8,473 nt of DNA, from positions 1 through 8,473 of the forward strand of contig SBFT01000062.1 of the NCBI GenBank assembly GCA_006227805.1, written 5' to 3'. How positions within the stretch are numbered: the first letter of the stretch is position 1; each line of letters starts with the position of its first letter. A program made the position numbers and the translations under genes. Origin of the DNA: Paracoccaceae bacterium (lineage in GTDB: Bacteria > Pseudomonadota > Alphaproteobacteria > Rhodobacterales > Rhodobacteraceae). The notes under the pieces are model-generated. The model was not told where the DNA came from. It saw nothing but the letters and a program-made list of their open reading frames with translations, and ran no database searches. Shown here piece by piece: positions 1-7,871 of the stretch.

Positions 1-333
1 CTGACGGCTGAACTCGTGCCCGAACTGCCGATCTCGGTCCTGGTGATGGGAATGGGCACGGACGGGCATGTCGCCTCGCTGTTTCCGGGTGCGCCGGAAC
101 TGGAGGACGCCCTGGCGCCCGACGCGCCGATCCTGGTGGCGCAGACCCCGCCCAGCCAGCCCGAGCGCCGCGTCAGCCTCTCGGCGCGGGTCCTGAACGA
201 GGCGATGTCGAAACACCTGGTGATCCTTGGGCAGGACAAGCGCGACCGGCTGGACTGGGCCTTGTCCCGCCCGCCCGAGGAAGCCCCGGTCGCGGCGGTC
301 CTGTCCAACACCATCGTGCATTGGGCGCCATGA
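1..333 (+). CDS. pgl: 6-phosphogluconolactonase, C-terminal part (5' end outside window)
   Basis: The enzyme hydrolyses 6-phosphoglucono-delta-lactone to 6-phosphogluconate in the cytoplasm. This is the second step of the oxidative pentose phosphate and Entner-Doudoroff routes. The reading frame is open from base 1, so the gene starts upstream; about 110 residues are visible. They include VMGMGTDGHVASLFPG (window residues 15-30), the conserved glycine-rich and histidine motif of the SOL/DevB lactonase family. The C-terminal half, with VSLSARVLNEA and HLVILGQDKRD, also matches the family. A GTG at 16 is an in-frame codon inside the protein, not the start. The stop TGA (331-333) overlaps the pgi ATG as ATGA, which indicates translational coupling in one operon. 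In related bacteria zwf usually precedes this pair; that is expectation, not something visible here. Confidence 0.93.
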   Translation: MTAELVPELPISVLVMGMGTDGHVASLFPGAPELEDALAPDAPILVAQTPPSQPERRVSLSARVLNEAMSKHLVILGQDKRDRLDWALSRPPEEAPVAAVLSNTIVHWAP

Positions 334-1919
334 ACTGGTCTGTGCTGAAGGAACATAAGGAACGCCTGGCAAATGCCCGGATCGAGGGGCTTTTCGCCTC
401 GGACCGCGGACGCGCGGAAGGCTTCTGCGCGCAGGCGGGCGACCTGCGCCTGGATTATTCCAAGACCCTGATCGACGACGGGGCCCGCGCGGCCCTCCTG
501 GACCTGTGCCGGGCGGCGGGTCTCGACCGTGCGCGCGCCGCGATGTTCGCGGGCGCGCCCATCAACGATACCGAGAACCGCGCCGTCCTGCACACGGCGC
601 TGCGCAATCTCGATGGCGGGCCGGTCCTCGTTGACGGCGTGGACGTCATGCCCGGCATCCGTGAGACGCTGGCCCGCATGGCGGACTTCGCCGGGACGAT
701 CCGCAGCGGCGGGCGCTTCGACGACGTGATCAACATCGGCATCGGCGGGTCGGACCTGGGCCCGGCGATGGTGACCGCGGCGCTGGCGCCCTGGCAGGAC
801 GGGCCGCGCTGCCATTTCGTGTCGAATGTCGACGGCGCGCATGTCGCGGACACGCTGCGCGGCCTCGATCCGCGCCGCACCCTGGTGATCGTCGCCTCGA
901 AGACCTTCACCACGATCGAGACGATGACCAACGCCCGCACCGTGCGGGACTGGATGACCGCGGGCGGCGGCGATCCGGCACGGCAATTCGCCGCCGTCTC
1001 CAGCGCGCGGGACCGGACCGCCGCCTTCGGCATCGACCCCGCGCATGTCTTCGGCTTCGGCGACTGGGTCGGCGGGCGGTATTCGGTCTGGGGGCCGGTG
1101 GGTCTCGCGCCGATGATCGCGGTGGGGGCCGAGGCCTTCCACGCCTTCCTGCAGGGCGCGCAGGCGATGGACCTGCATTTCCGGACGGCGCGCGGCGCCG
1201 ACAACCTGCCGGTCATGCTGGCCCTGACGGGCATCTGGCACCACCAGGTCATGGGACATCCGACGCGCGCGGTCCTTCCTTACGACCAGCGGCTGGCGCT
1301 TCTGCCCGGCTATCTCCAGCAACTCGAGATGGAGAGCAACGGCAAGGGCGTCACCCGGTCCGGCGCCCCGCTGGAGGGCACGGCGGGGCCGATCGTCTGG
1401 GGCGCGCCGGGCACCAACGGCCAGCACGCCTTCTACCAGCTGATCCACCAGGGCAGGCAGGTCGTGCCCTGCGAATTCATGGTGGCCGCACGCGGGCACG
1501 AGCCCGATCTCGACCATCAGCACCGCCTTCTGGTGGCCAATTGCCTTGCCCAGTCCCAGGCGCTGATGCGGGGCCGGACGCTGGACGAGGCCCGCGCCCT
1601 GCTGGCGGGCCGCTACCAGGGCGAGGAACTCGACCGCCAGGCCCGCCACCGGGTCTTTCCGGGCAACCGGCCCTCGGTCACCTTCAGCTATCCGCAACTG
1701 ACGCCCTTCACGCTGGGCCAGCTGATCGCGGCCTACGAACACCGCGTCTTCGTCGAAGGCGTGATCCTGGGCATCAATTCCTTCGATCAATGGGGGGTGG
1801 AACTGGGCAAGGAACTGGCGACCGCGCTGCAACCCGCGGTCGATGGCGACGCCCCGCCCGAAGGCCTCGATCCCTCGACCCGCGCCCTGCTTGCCCATCT
1901 GCGTCAGCACCGGGGCTGA
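330..1919 (+). CDS. pgi: Glucose-6-phosphate isomerase
   Basis: The enzyme interconverts glucose 6-phosphate and fructose 6-phosphate in the cytoplasm. Next to pgl it probably feeds hexose phosphates back into the Entner-Doudoroff/pentose phosphate cycle. I chose ATG 330 because it overlaps the pgl stop as ATGA; an in-frame TTG at 321 would add only three residues. The product is 529 residues, close to the usual length of the E. coli-type family (about 550). Visible motifs are the sugar-phosphate loop INIGIGGSDLGP (134-145), signature GGRYS (248-252), MESNGKG with the catalytic-base glutamate (E335), GTNGQHAFYQLIHQG with the ring-opening histidine (H366), and C-terminal FDQWGVELGK with the conserved lysine (K494). 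All key catalytic residues are present, so the protein should be active. It is convergent with the thioesterase gene; candidate terminator structures lie in the 165-nt gap that follows. Confidence 0.97.
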   Translation: MNWSVLKEHKERLANARIEGLFASDRGRAEGFCAQAGDLRLDYSKTLIDDGARAALLDLCRAAGLDRARAAMFAGAPINDTENRAVLHTALRNLDGGPVLVDGVDVMPGIRETLARMADFAGTIRSGGRFDDVINIGIGGSDLGPAMVTAALAPWQDGPRCHFVSNVDGAHVADTLRGLDPRRTLVIVASKTFTTIETMTNARTVRDWMTAGGGDPARQFAAVSSARDRTAAFGIDPAHVFGFGDWVGGRYSVWGPVGLAPMIAVGAEAFHAFLQGAQAMDLHFRTARGADNLPVMLALTGIWHHQVMGHPTRAVLPYDQRLALLPGYLQQLEMESNGKGVTRSGAPLEGTAGPIVWGAPGTNGQHAFYQLIHQGRQVVPCEFMVAARGHEPDLDHQHRLLVANCLAQSQALMRGRTLDEARALLAGRYQGEELDRQARHRVFPGNRPSVTFSYPQLTPFTLGQLIAAYEHRVFVEGVILGINSFDQWGVELGKELATALQPAVDGDAPPEGLDPSTRALLAHLRQHRG

Positions 1920-1985
1920 GCGCGGAAGGCGCCTCTGCCTGCCGCCCCCGGCACGCGGACCCATCGCGCGCCATGGGCCGCGCGC

Positions 1986-1998
1986 CCGGATCATCCGG
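1986..1998. repeat. Short perfect palindrome downstream of pgi
   Basis: CCGGAT and ATCCGG flank a single C. In RNA this would fold as a 5-bp stem with the loop UCA. It lies about 67 nt after the pgi stop and has no T-tract. It could be a weak 3'-end hairpin for the pgi transcript or simply chance in GC-rich DNA. Confidence 0.3.
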
Positions 1999-2029
1999 TC
2001 AGCCTAAGCAGACCGCACGCGTTTCTTTG

Positions 2030-2084
2030 GGTTCTCAAATACCTCGGGGGGCCGCCCGGCACGGGCGGCGGGGGCAGAGCCCCC
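2030..2084. terminator. Tandem GC hairpins with an A/T-rich shoulder between convergent genes
   Basis: Two inverted repeats lie back to back. The first has arms 2051-2058 (GCCGCCCG) and 2062-2069 with a 3-nt loop. The second has arms 2070-2075 (GGGGGC) and 2079-2084 (GCCCCC) with the loop AGA, and it abuts the thioesterase stop codon at 2085-2087. Read on the minus strand, the hairpins follow that stop directly and are followed by GAGGTATTTGAGAACC, an A/T-richer stretch. There is no long U-tract, so this is not a classical intrinsic terminator. Position and structure still suggest a 3'-end element serving the thioesterase and perhaps also pgi. From memory, similar 'GGGGGCTCTGCCCCC ... GAGGTATTT' blocks recur at gene ends in Rhodobacterales genomes; I could not verify this here. 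Confidence 0.5.
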
Positions 2085-2567
2085 TCAGCCCTCGGCCACC
2101 GCGCCGTCCACCCGGGCGAAATGCGCCCTGACCGCTTCGGGCAGGGGATAGCGGCCCGATCCGTCCGGCAGCAGGGTCACGATGACGCAATCGAAGCTGG
2201 CGCGCAGGCGGCCCGCGGCCCAAAGCTCCTGGTGCATCGTGTAGCTGGTGTTGCGGAAGGCGGTGACACCCGCCGTCGTCACGTAATCCTCGCCCATGCG
2301 CATCTCCTCGACGTAATGCACATGGCCGGAGCGGATCACCACGCGCGGCGGAGGGCTGTCCGAGGGATAGAGGGGCAGGGTGAAGAGATCGCCATAGACC
2401 ACGCGCAGGGTCTCGAACCAGGTCATGTAGGCCTTGTTGTTGACATGGCGCAGCACGTCGAGTTCGGCAAAGCGCACCCGGTCGGCCAGGGCCAGCGGCT
2501 GCGGCGCGGCCAGTCCGAAGGCGCGCTGTTCGTCGGGCGAGAGAGGGGTATGGTAGCGCAGGTTCAT
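2085..2567 (-). CDS. Acyl-CoA thioesterase, hotdog-fold (4HBT family)
   Basis: A probable cytoplasmic enzyme that cleaves acyl-CoA thioesters to free acid and CoA. The 160-residue length fits a single-hotdog 4-hydroxybenzoyl-CoA thioesterase/YbgC-type protein. The decisive block is RFAELDVLRHVNNKAYMTWF (32-51), containing the family's active-site Asp (D37) and the HVNN motif (41-44) at the start of the long central helix. I chose ATG at 2567-2565 because the family-like sequence MNLRYHTPL begins there. An in-frame ATG at 2630 would add 21 residues that look unlike the family. Neither start has a strong ribosome binding site. The gene is divergent from an acyl-CoA ligase, so the two neighbours make and break the same bond type. 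The native acyl group cannot be told from sequence. Confidence 0.85.
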   Translation of the reverse strand: MNLRYHTPLSPDEQRAFGLAAPQPLALADRVRFAELDVLRHVNNKAYMTWFETLRVVYGDLFTLPLYPSDSPPPRVVIRSGHVHYVEEMRMGEDYVTTAGVTAFRNTSYTMHQELWAAGRLRASFDCVIVTLLPDGSGRYPLPEAVRAHFARVDGAVAEG

Positions 2568-2692
2568 GCCCCAAGGGGCTAAGGCGCGCGCCGCGTCATG
2601 GCAAGCGCGATATTGCCATTCGCCGGGCATCTTGGCAGGGTCTGACGCGGGAGGAGGGGCACCGCCCTTCCAGTGATTTCATTGTCGCAAGT

Positions 2693-2709
2693 GGCGGGGG
2701 CGACCCGCC
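2693..2709 (+). other. Small GC hairpin in the leader of the acyl-CoA ligase gene
   Basis: GGCGGG (2693-2698) can pair with CCCGCC (2704-2709) around a 5-nt loop. The stem ends three bases before the GGGGAGGA ribosome binding site. It could tune translation initiation, but short G/C stems are common in DNA of this composition. I saw no convincing -35/-10 pair for either gene in the 158-nt divergent spacer. Confidence 0.25.
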
Positions 2710-2711
2710 CC

Positions 2712-2719
2712 GGGGAGGA
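2712..2719 (+). promoter_or_regulatory. Ribosome binding site that fixes the ligase start
   Basis: GGGGAGGA lies 6 nt before ATG 2726. The competing in-frame TTG at 2720 directly abuts this site and is therefore too close to be used. Confidence 0.75.
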
Positions 2720-2725
2720 TTGCCG

Positions 2726-4345
<1,620 letters not shown>

Positions 4346-4365
4346 GAGGGGCCTGAAAGCCAGGT

Positions 4366-4386
4366 GCGCGCGCATATCGCGCGCGC
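4366..4386 (+). terminator. GC palindrome after the acyl-CoA ligase, possible terminator
   Basis: GCGCGCGC (4366-4373) and GCGCGCGC (4379-4386) are self-complementary arms around ATATC, 20 nt past the ligase stop. The stem is strong, but no T-run follows, so termination may be Rho-assisted or absent. It also separates the ligase from the regulatory dyad downstream. Confidence 0.45.
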
Positions 4387-4401
4387 CGGGAAACGGCCCT
4401 G

Positions 4402-4434
4402 TTGACTAATCTGACTTTTTCAGTCAGGTTAGTC
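4402..4434 (+). promoter_or_regulatory. 31-bp operator-like inverted repeat with an embedded -35-like TTGACT, upstream of hemP operon
   Basis: The arms are 4404-4416 (GACTAATCTGACT) and 4422-4434 (AGTCAGGTTAGTC). They are reverse complements at 12 of 13 positions, around a spacer TTTTC. GACT begins at 4404 and 4413 and AGTC at 4422 and 4431, so four half-sites repeat at exactly 9-nt steps. TTGACT at 4402-4407 could serve as a -35 element; no good -10 is visible at normal spacing. The dyad lies 66 nt before the first gene of the hemP pair. Its position fits an iron-responsive operator, since hemP is iron-regulated in many proteobacteria. Candidate binders in this order are IscR (the 'Iron-Rhodo-box'), RirA, Irr or Fur/Mur, but I cannot match a consensus. 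In RNA it could also fold as a stable hairpin. Confidence 0.6.
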
Positions 4435-4500
4435 TCAGCCACGCCGGGCCTGTTTCCATCCACCCGGTCAGCCAGTCACCCTTCATCCCCGGAGGCCTGA

Positions 4501-4662
4501 ATGACCGACCGCACCAACGATTCAGGCGCCGCCCCCCGGCGCCGACCCGAACCGACCCTGACCGTCTCCGAGATGCTGGGAGCGGATCTGGTTCACTTTC
4601 CGCAGGCCCAGGCCTGCCTCGAACGTCTGATCGACCACGTCGAGACGGGGAGGGTCGGATGA
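4501..4662 (+). CDS. Small protein of unknown function, translationally coupled to hemP
   Basis: This is a 53-residue open frame that I do not recognise. Support for its being real is good. ATG 4501 has a strong GGAGG (4491-4495) 5 nt upstream, and the stop TGA (4660-4662) overlaps the hemP ATG as ATGA. It is also the first frame behind the operator-like dyad. The N-terminus is polar and proline/arginine-rich (AAPRRRPEP, 10-18). The rest (TVSEMLGADLVHFPQAQACL and on, 21-53) looks like one or two amphipathic helices. One cysteine (C39) and two histidines (H32, H47) are potential metal or heme ligands, but no recognised motif is present. There is no signal peptide or membrane segment. It may be a partner of HemP or may simply deliver ribosomes to the hemP start; both are inference. 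Confidence 0.72.
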   Translation: MTDRTNDSGAAPRRRPEPTLTVSEMLGADLVHFPQAQACLERLIDHVETGRVG

Positions 4663-4832
4663 ACCAGCTCACCCCGATCGACCAGCGCGCCGAGGCGCGC
4701 CTGCCGCAGCGCGGCCCCGTCTTCCGTGCCGAGGACCTGACCGGCGGCGGCCAGACCGCCCTGATCCTGCTGGGCGACCAGGTCTATCAGTTGCGGATCA
4801 CCAAGGCGGGCAAGCTGATCCTGACGAAATAG
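4659..4832 (+). CDS. hemP: Hemin uptake protein HemP (HmuP) family
   Basis: A 57-residue protein typical in length for the HemP/HmuP family. The C-terminal core, ALILLGDQVYQLRITKAGKL (34-53) followed by ILTK, is the family hallmark (hydroxyl/basic-rich beta strands ending in GKLILTK). The poorly conserved N-terminal 25 residues are also normal. HemP proteins are linked to heme acquisition. In Bradyrhizobium HmuP is a coactivator for expression of the heme receptor gene, and in Burkholderia HemP is needed for heme uptake, so a regulatory rather than transport role is likely. The start ATG overlaps the stop of the upstream small gene, and no independent ribosome binding site is clear, so translation is probably coupled. 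No TonB receptor or heme ABC transporter genes are present in the window. Expression is presumably controlled from the dyad at 4404-4434. Confidence 0.9.
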   Translation: MNQLTPIDQRAEARLPQRGPVFRAEDLTGGGQTALILLGDQVYQLRITKAGKLILTK

Positions 4833-4892
4833 GGCTGGCGGGGCGCGGCTGCCGGGTTAGGCTGGCTCACGCAACCGACCCGAGTCCCGCCC

Positions 4893-6674
4893 ATGACCTT
4901 CACGACGCGTCCCGACATCGCCGGCACCTTCGGCGTGGTCACCTCGACCCATTGGATCGCAAGTGCCGTGGGCATGGGCATCCTCGAACGCGGCGGCAAC
5001 GCCTTCGACGCCGCCGTCGCCGCGGGCTTCGTGCTGCAGGTGGTCGAGCCGCATCTGAACGGACCCGGGGGCGAATTTCCCGCGATCCTGCGGCTGGCGG
5101 GCGATCCCGCGCCGCGCGTGCTCTGTGCGCAAGGTGTCGCCCCGGCCGGCGCCACCATCGCGCAGTATCGCGCGCAAGGCCTCGATGCCGTGCCGGGCTC
5201 GGGCCTTCTGGCCAGCGTCGTGCCGGGGGCCTTCGACGGCTGGATGCTGCTTCTGCGCGATCACGGCACGATGACCCTGCGCGAGGTGCTCGGGCCCGCG
5301 ATCTACCATGCCGAACGGGGCCATGCCCTGCTGCCGCGCGTGGCCCACACGATCGCGGGGCTGGCCGATTTCTTCGCCGCCGAATGGCCCACATCGGCCG
5401 CGATCTGGTGCCCGGGCGGTGCCGCGCCGCAGCCGCGCGCACTGTTCGCCAACCCGGCGCTGGCCGCCACCTGGACGCGCCTTCTGCGCGAGGCCGAGAC
5501 GGCGAGGGGGCGCGAGGCGCAGATCGAGGCCGCGCGCCGCATCTGGTCGCAGGGATTCGTGGCGCAGGCCATCGACGCGTTCCTGCGCACCTCCGAGCTG
5601 ATGGACGGCGCGGGCGCGCGCCGCCGCGGTGTGCTGACGGGTCAGGACATGGCGGGCTGGCAGGCGGGCTACGAGGATCCGGTCTCGCACACCTATCACG
5701 GGTGGGAGGTGTTCAAGACCGGGCCCTGGGGGCAGGGGCCCGTCCTGCTGCAGAGCCTGGCGATCCTGGCGCATACCGCTGTCGCCGGGATGGACACGCG
5801 CAGCGCGGATTTCGTCCACCTGGTGACCGAGGCGATGAAGCTGGCCTATGCCGACCGCGAGGCCTTCTATGGCGACGGGGCGGATGTTCCGCTGGCGCGT
5901 CTGTTGTCGCCGGACCACACTGCGGCGCGCGCGGCCCTGATCGGCCCGCGCGCCAGCCTCGACCAGCGCCCCAGCCGCCTTGCGGGGTTCGAGGCGCTGG
6001 CCGAGGCCGCGATCGCGCGGGCGCAAGGCGCGGGCGGTGCCGCCGGGATCGGCGGGGGCGAGCCCACGATGGCGCATCTGGCCGAGCGCCGGGGCGATAC
6101 CGTGCATCTGGACGTGATCGACCGCTTGGGCAACATGATCGCGGTCACGCCGTCGGGCGGGTGGCTGCAATCCTCGCCCGCGATCCCGGGGCTGGGCTTC
6201 TGCCTGAACACCCGCGCCCAGATGTTCTGGCTCGAGGAAGGCCTGCCGCAATCGCTGGCGCCGGGGCGGCGTCCGCGCACGACCCTGTCGCCCAGCTTCG
6301 CGCGCGGTCCCGGGGGCGAGGAGATGGCTTTCGGCACGCCCGGCGGCGACCAGCAGGACCAGTGGCAGCTGATCTGGTTCCTGCGCATGGTCCATGCCGG
6401 CATGGGGCTGCAACAGGCGATCGACGCGCCGCTGTTTCATACCGCGCATTTCACCGGGTCCTTCGCGCCGCGCGTGGCCGATCCCGGCAGCCTGGTGGTG
6501 GAACCCGCGGTGGGTGCTGACGTCATCGCCGACCTGCGCGCGCGCGGTCACCGCGTCGACGTGGCCGAGGACTGGAGCATCGGCCGTCTGACCGCCGCCC
6601 GGCGCGGGCCCGACGGCCTGCTGACCGCCGCCGCCACGCCGCGCCTGATGCAGGCCTATGCGGTGGGCCGCTAG
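4893..6674 (+). CDS. Gamma-glutamyltransferase family Ntn-hydrolase
   Basis: A 593-residue member of the gamma-glutamyltranspeptidase/cephalosporin acylase/oxamate amidohydrolase family. These are made as a proenzyme that cleaves itself before a nucleophilic threonine. Early core motifs are ERGGNAFDAAVAA and GPGGE (57-61). The nucleophile region is GDTVHLDVIDRLGN, with T403 aligned to the catalytic Thr of E. coli GGT, giving a large subunit of about 402 and a small one of about 191 residues. RRPRTTLSPSF and GTPGGD (481-486, GSPGG in classical GGT) follow. Differences from classical GGT are TVHLD instead of TTHxS and PSGGW (420-424) where the family has a T-x-N-type loop. There is no N-terminal signal peptide, so the enzyme is probably cytoplasmic and may hydrolyse an amide other than glutathione. 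Only 60 nt separate it from hemP; no strong ribosome binding site is seen. It is probably co-transcribed with the transporter 24 nt downstream. Confidence 0.88.
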   Translation: MTFTTRPDIAGTFGVVTSTHWIASAVGMGILERGGNAFDAAVAAGFVLQVVEPHLNGPGGEFPAILRLAGDPAPRVLCAQGVAPAGATIAQYRAQGLDAVPGSGLLASVVPGAFDGWMLLLRDHGTMTLREVLGPAIYHAERGHALLPRVAHTIAGLADFFAAEWPTSAAIWCPGGAAPQPRALFANPALAATWTRLLREAETARGREAQIEAARRIWSQGFVAQAIDAFLRTSELMDGAGARRRGVLTGQDMAGWQAGYEDPVSHTYHGWEVFKTGPWGQGPVLLQSLAILAHTAVAGMDTRSADFVHLVTEAMKLAYADREAFYGDGADVPLARLLSPDHTAARAALIGPRASLDQRPSRLAGFEALAEAAIARAQGAGGAAGIGGGEPTMAHLAERRGDTVHLDVIDRLGNMIAVTPSGGWLQSSPAIPGLGFCLNTRAQMFWLEEGLPQSLAPGRRPRTTLSPSFARGPGGEEMAFGTPGGDQQDQWQLIWFLRMVHAGMGLQQAIDAPLFHTAHFTGSFAPRVADPGSLVVEPAVGADVIADLRARGHRVDVAEDWSIGRLTAARRGPDGLLTAAATPRLMQAYAVGR

Positions 6675-6698
6675 GGGCAGGGGCGGAGGGCGGTCGAC

Positions 6699-7865
6699 AT
6701 GTTGCGGGATCTGACCCCTCAGGCCCTGATGATGGGCGTGCTGGCGGCCTTCGTGGGCTACGCGGCGTCCTTCGCCATCGTGCTCGCCGGTCTTGCAGGC
6801 GTGGGTGCGAGCCCCGCGCAGGCGGCGACGGGGCTGTTCTTCGCCAGTCTCGGCATGGGGCTTGCCAGCCTCGTGCTGCCGCTGGTCACGCGCACGCCCG
6901 CCGCCGTCGCCTGGTCGACCCCGGGGGCGGCGTTCCTGGCGGCGGGCGCGGCGCTTCCGGGCGGGTTCGCCGAGGCGGTCGGCGCCCTGATCCTCTGCGC
7001 CGGGCTTCTGTTCCTGACGGGGATCGTCCCCGCGCTTGGCCGCATCGTGGGGGCGATCCCGAAGCCCCTGGCAAGCGCGCTGCTGGCCGGGGTGCTGTTC
7101 CGGCTCTGCCTGGCACCGGCCCTGGGCCTGGCCAGCGACCCGTGGCTGGTGGCGCCGGTCATCGCCGCATGGGCCCTGGGTCTGGCCTGGCACCGCATGG
7201 CGGCGATGCCGCTGGCGGTGGCGGCCTTCCTGGCGGTGCTGGCCTTCGGGGTGGATGTCCCCGCCGCATCCGGGCCGGTGCTGCGCCTGCCCGAGCTTGC
7301 CCCGGTCGCGCCGCTCTTCACCTGGAACGCGGCCCTGTCGGTGGCGCTGCCGCTCTACCTGGTGACGATGGCGGGGCAGAACATTCCGGGCTTTGCCGTG
7401 CTCGACCTGAACGGCTATCCCGTGAACCGGGGGTTCCTGCTGAAGGGCACGGGCCTCGTCAGCCTGGGGATCGCGCCGTTCGGAGCGGTTCCCGTCAACA
7501 TGTCGGCGATCACGGCGGCGATGATGGCCGGGCCGGATGCCGGGGCCGATCCGGCGCGGCGCTACTGGGCCGCCGTGGTCTCCGGCGGGATCTATTGCGC
7601 CCTCGCGCTGGCCGCGGGTGCGGTTGCGGCGCTGGCCGTGGTGGCGCCGGCCGCGCTGATCACCGGAGTGGCCGGGCTGGCCCTGATCCCCGCCTTCGTG
7701 GCCGCCATGCGGGCCGCCTTCGCAGAGGGCGGGCAGACCGAAGCACCTGCCGTCACCTTCCTGGTCGTGGCGAGCGGCATGGCCGCCTTCGGTATCGGCG
7801 GGGCGGTCTGGGGGCTGGGTCTGGGCGCCGCCATCTGGACGCTGACCGCCCGGGCGAGACGGTGA
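6699..7865 (+). CDS. BenE-family (benzoate/H+ symporter-like) inner-membrane transporter
   Basis: A 388-residue, very hydrophobic protein with about 11-12 membrane segments. It has the BenE-family blocks TPAAVAWSTPG (66-76), TMAGQNIPGFAVL (starting at 223) and a third block ending in NMSAITAAMMAG (267-278), followed by DPARRY. BenE proteins share the SLC26/NCS2-type fold, and the founding Acinetobacter member imports benzoate with protons. The third block reads FGAVPVN (261-267), where well-known members, as I recall them, have FGGHxxN. That segment may face the substrate, so benzoate should not be assumed. ATG 6699 has GGAGGG (6685-6690) 8 nt upstream. The gene follows the GGT-family hydrolase by 24 nt, which suggests one transcription unit and possibly import of that enzyme's substrate. 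No aromatic catabolic genes are nearby. The stop lies only 6 nt from the convergent tRNA gene. Confidence 0.9.
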   Translation: MLRDLTPQALMMGVLAAFVGYAASFAIVLAGLAGVGASPAQAATGLFFASLGMGLASLVLPLVTRTPAAVAWSTPGAAFLAAGAALPGGFAEAVGALILCAGLLFLTGIVPALGRIVGAIPKPLASALLAGVLFRLCLAPALGLASDPWLVAPVIAAWALGLAWHRMAAMPLAVAAFLAVLAFGVDVPAASGPVLRLPELAPVAPLFTWNAALSVALPLYLVTMAGQNIPGFAVLDLNGYPVNRGFLLKGTGLVSLGIAPFGAVPVNMSAITAAMMAGPDAGADPARRYWAAVVSGGIYCALALAAGAVAALAVVAPAALITGVAGLALIPAFVAAMRAAFAEGGQTEAPAVTFLVVASGMAAFGIGGAVWGLGLGAAIWTLTARARR

Positions 7866-7871
7866 CAGGGC

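Noticed and set aside
455..1252. A 265-codon open frame antisense to pgi
   Set aside because: Ser/Arg/Pro-rich shadow of a gene with complete catalytic motifs.
4404..4434. The hemP upstream dyad as an intrinsic terminator for the acyl-CoA ligase gene
   Set aside because: The T-run lies in the loop rather than after the stem, and the stem is moderate in GC. Its symmetric half-sites and location fit an operator better, although termination is not excluded.
4424..4672. An 82-codon minus-strand frame across the hemP leader
   Set aside because: It runs through the dyad and the unknown small gene, is Arg/Gly/Pro/Ser-rich and lacks a convincing start context. The plus-strand genes explain the region better.
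4833..4892. A separate promoter or terminator between hemP and the GGT-family gene
   Set aside because: I looked for -35/-10 pairs and stable hairpins in this 60-nt gap and saw none convincing. Whether the genes share a transcript stays open.
4952..6520. A 522-codon open frame in another plus-strand frame of the GGT-family gene
   Set aside because: Arg/Ala/Gly-rich alternate-frame translation with no recognisable domain; the 4893 frame carries the family motifs.
4857..7193. A 778-codon open frame on the minus strand opposite the GGT-family gene
   Set aside because: Low-complexity Arg/Gly/His/Gln composition without motifs. It spans two clearly real plus-strand genes and arises from the lack of stops in GC-rich antisense frames.
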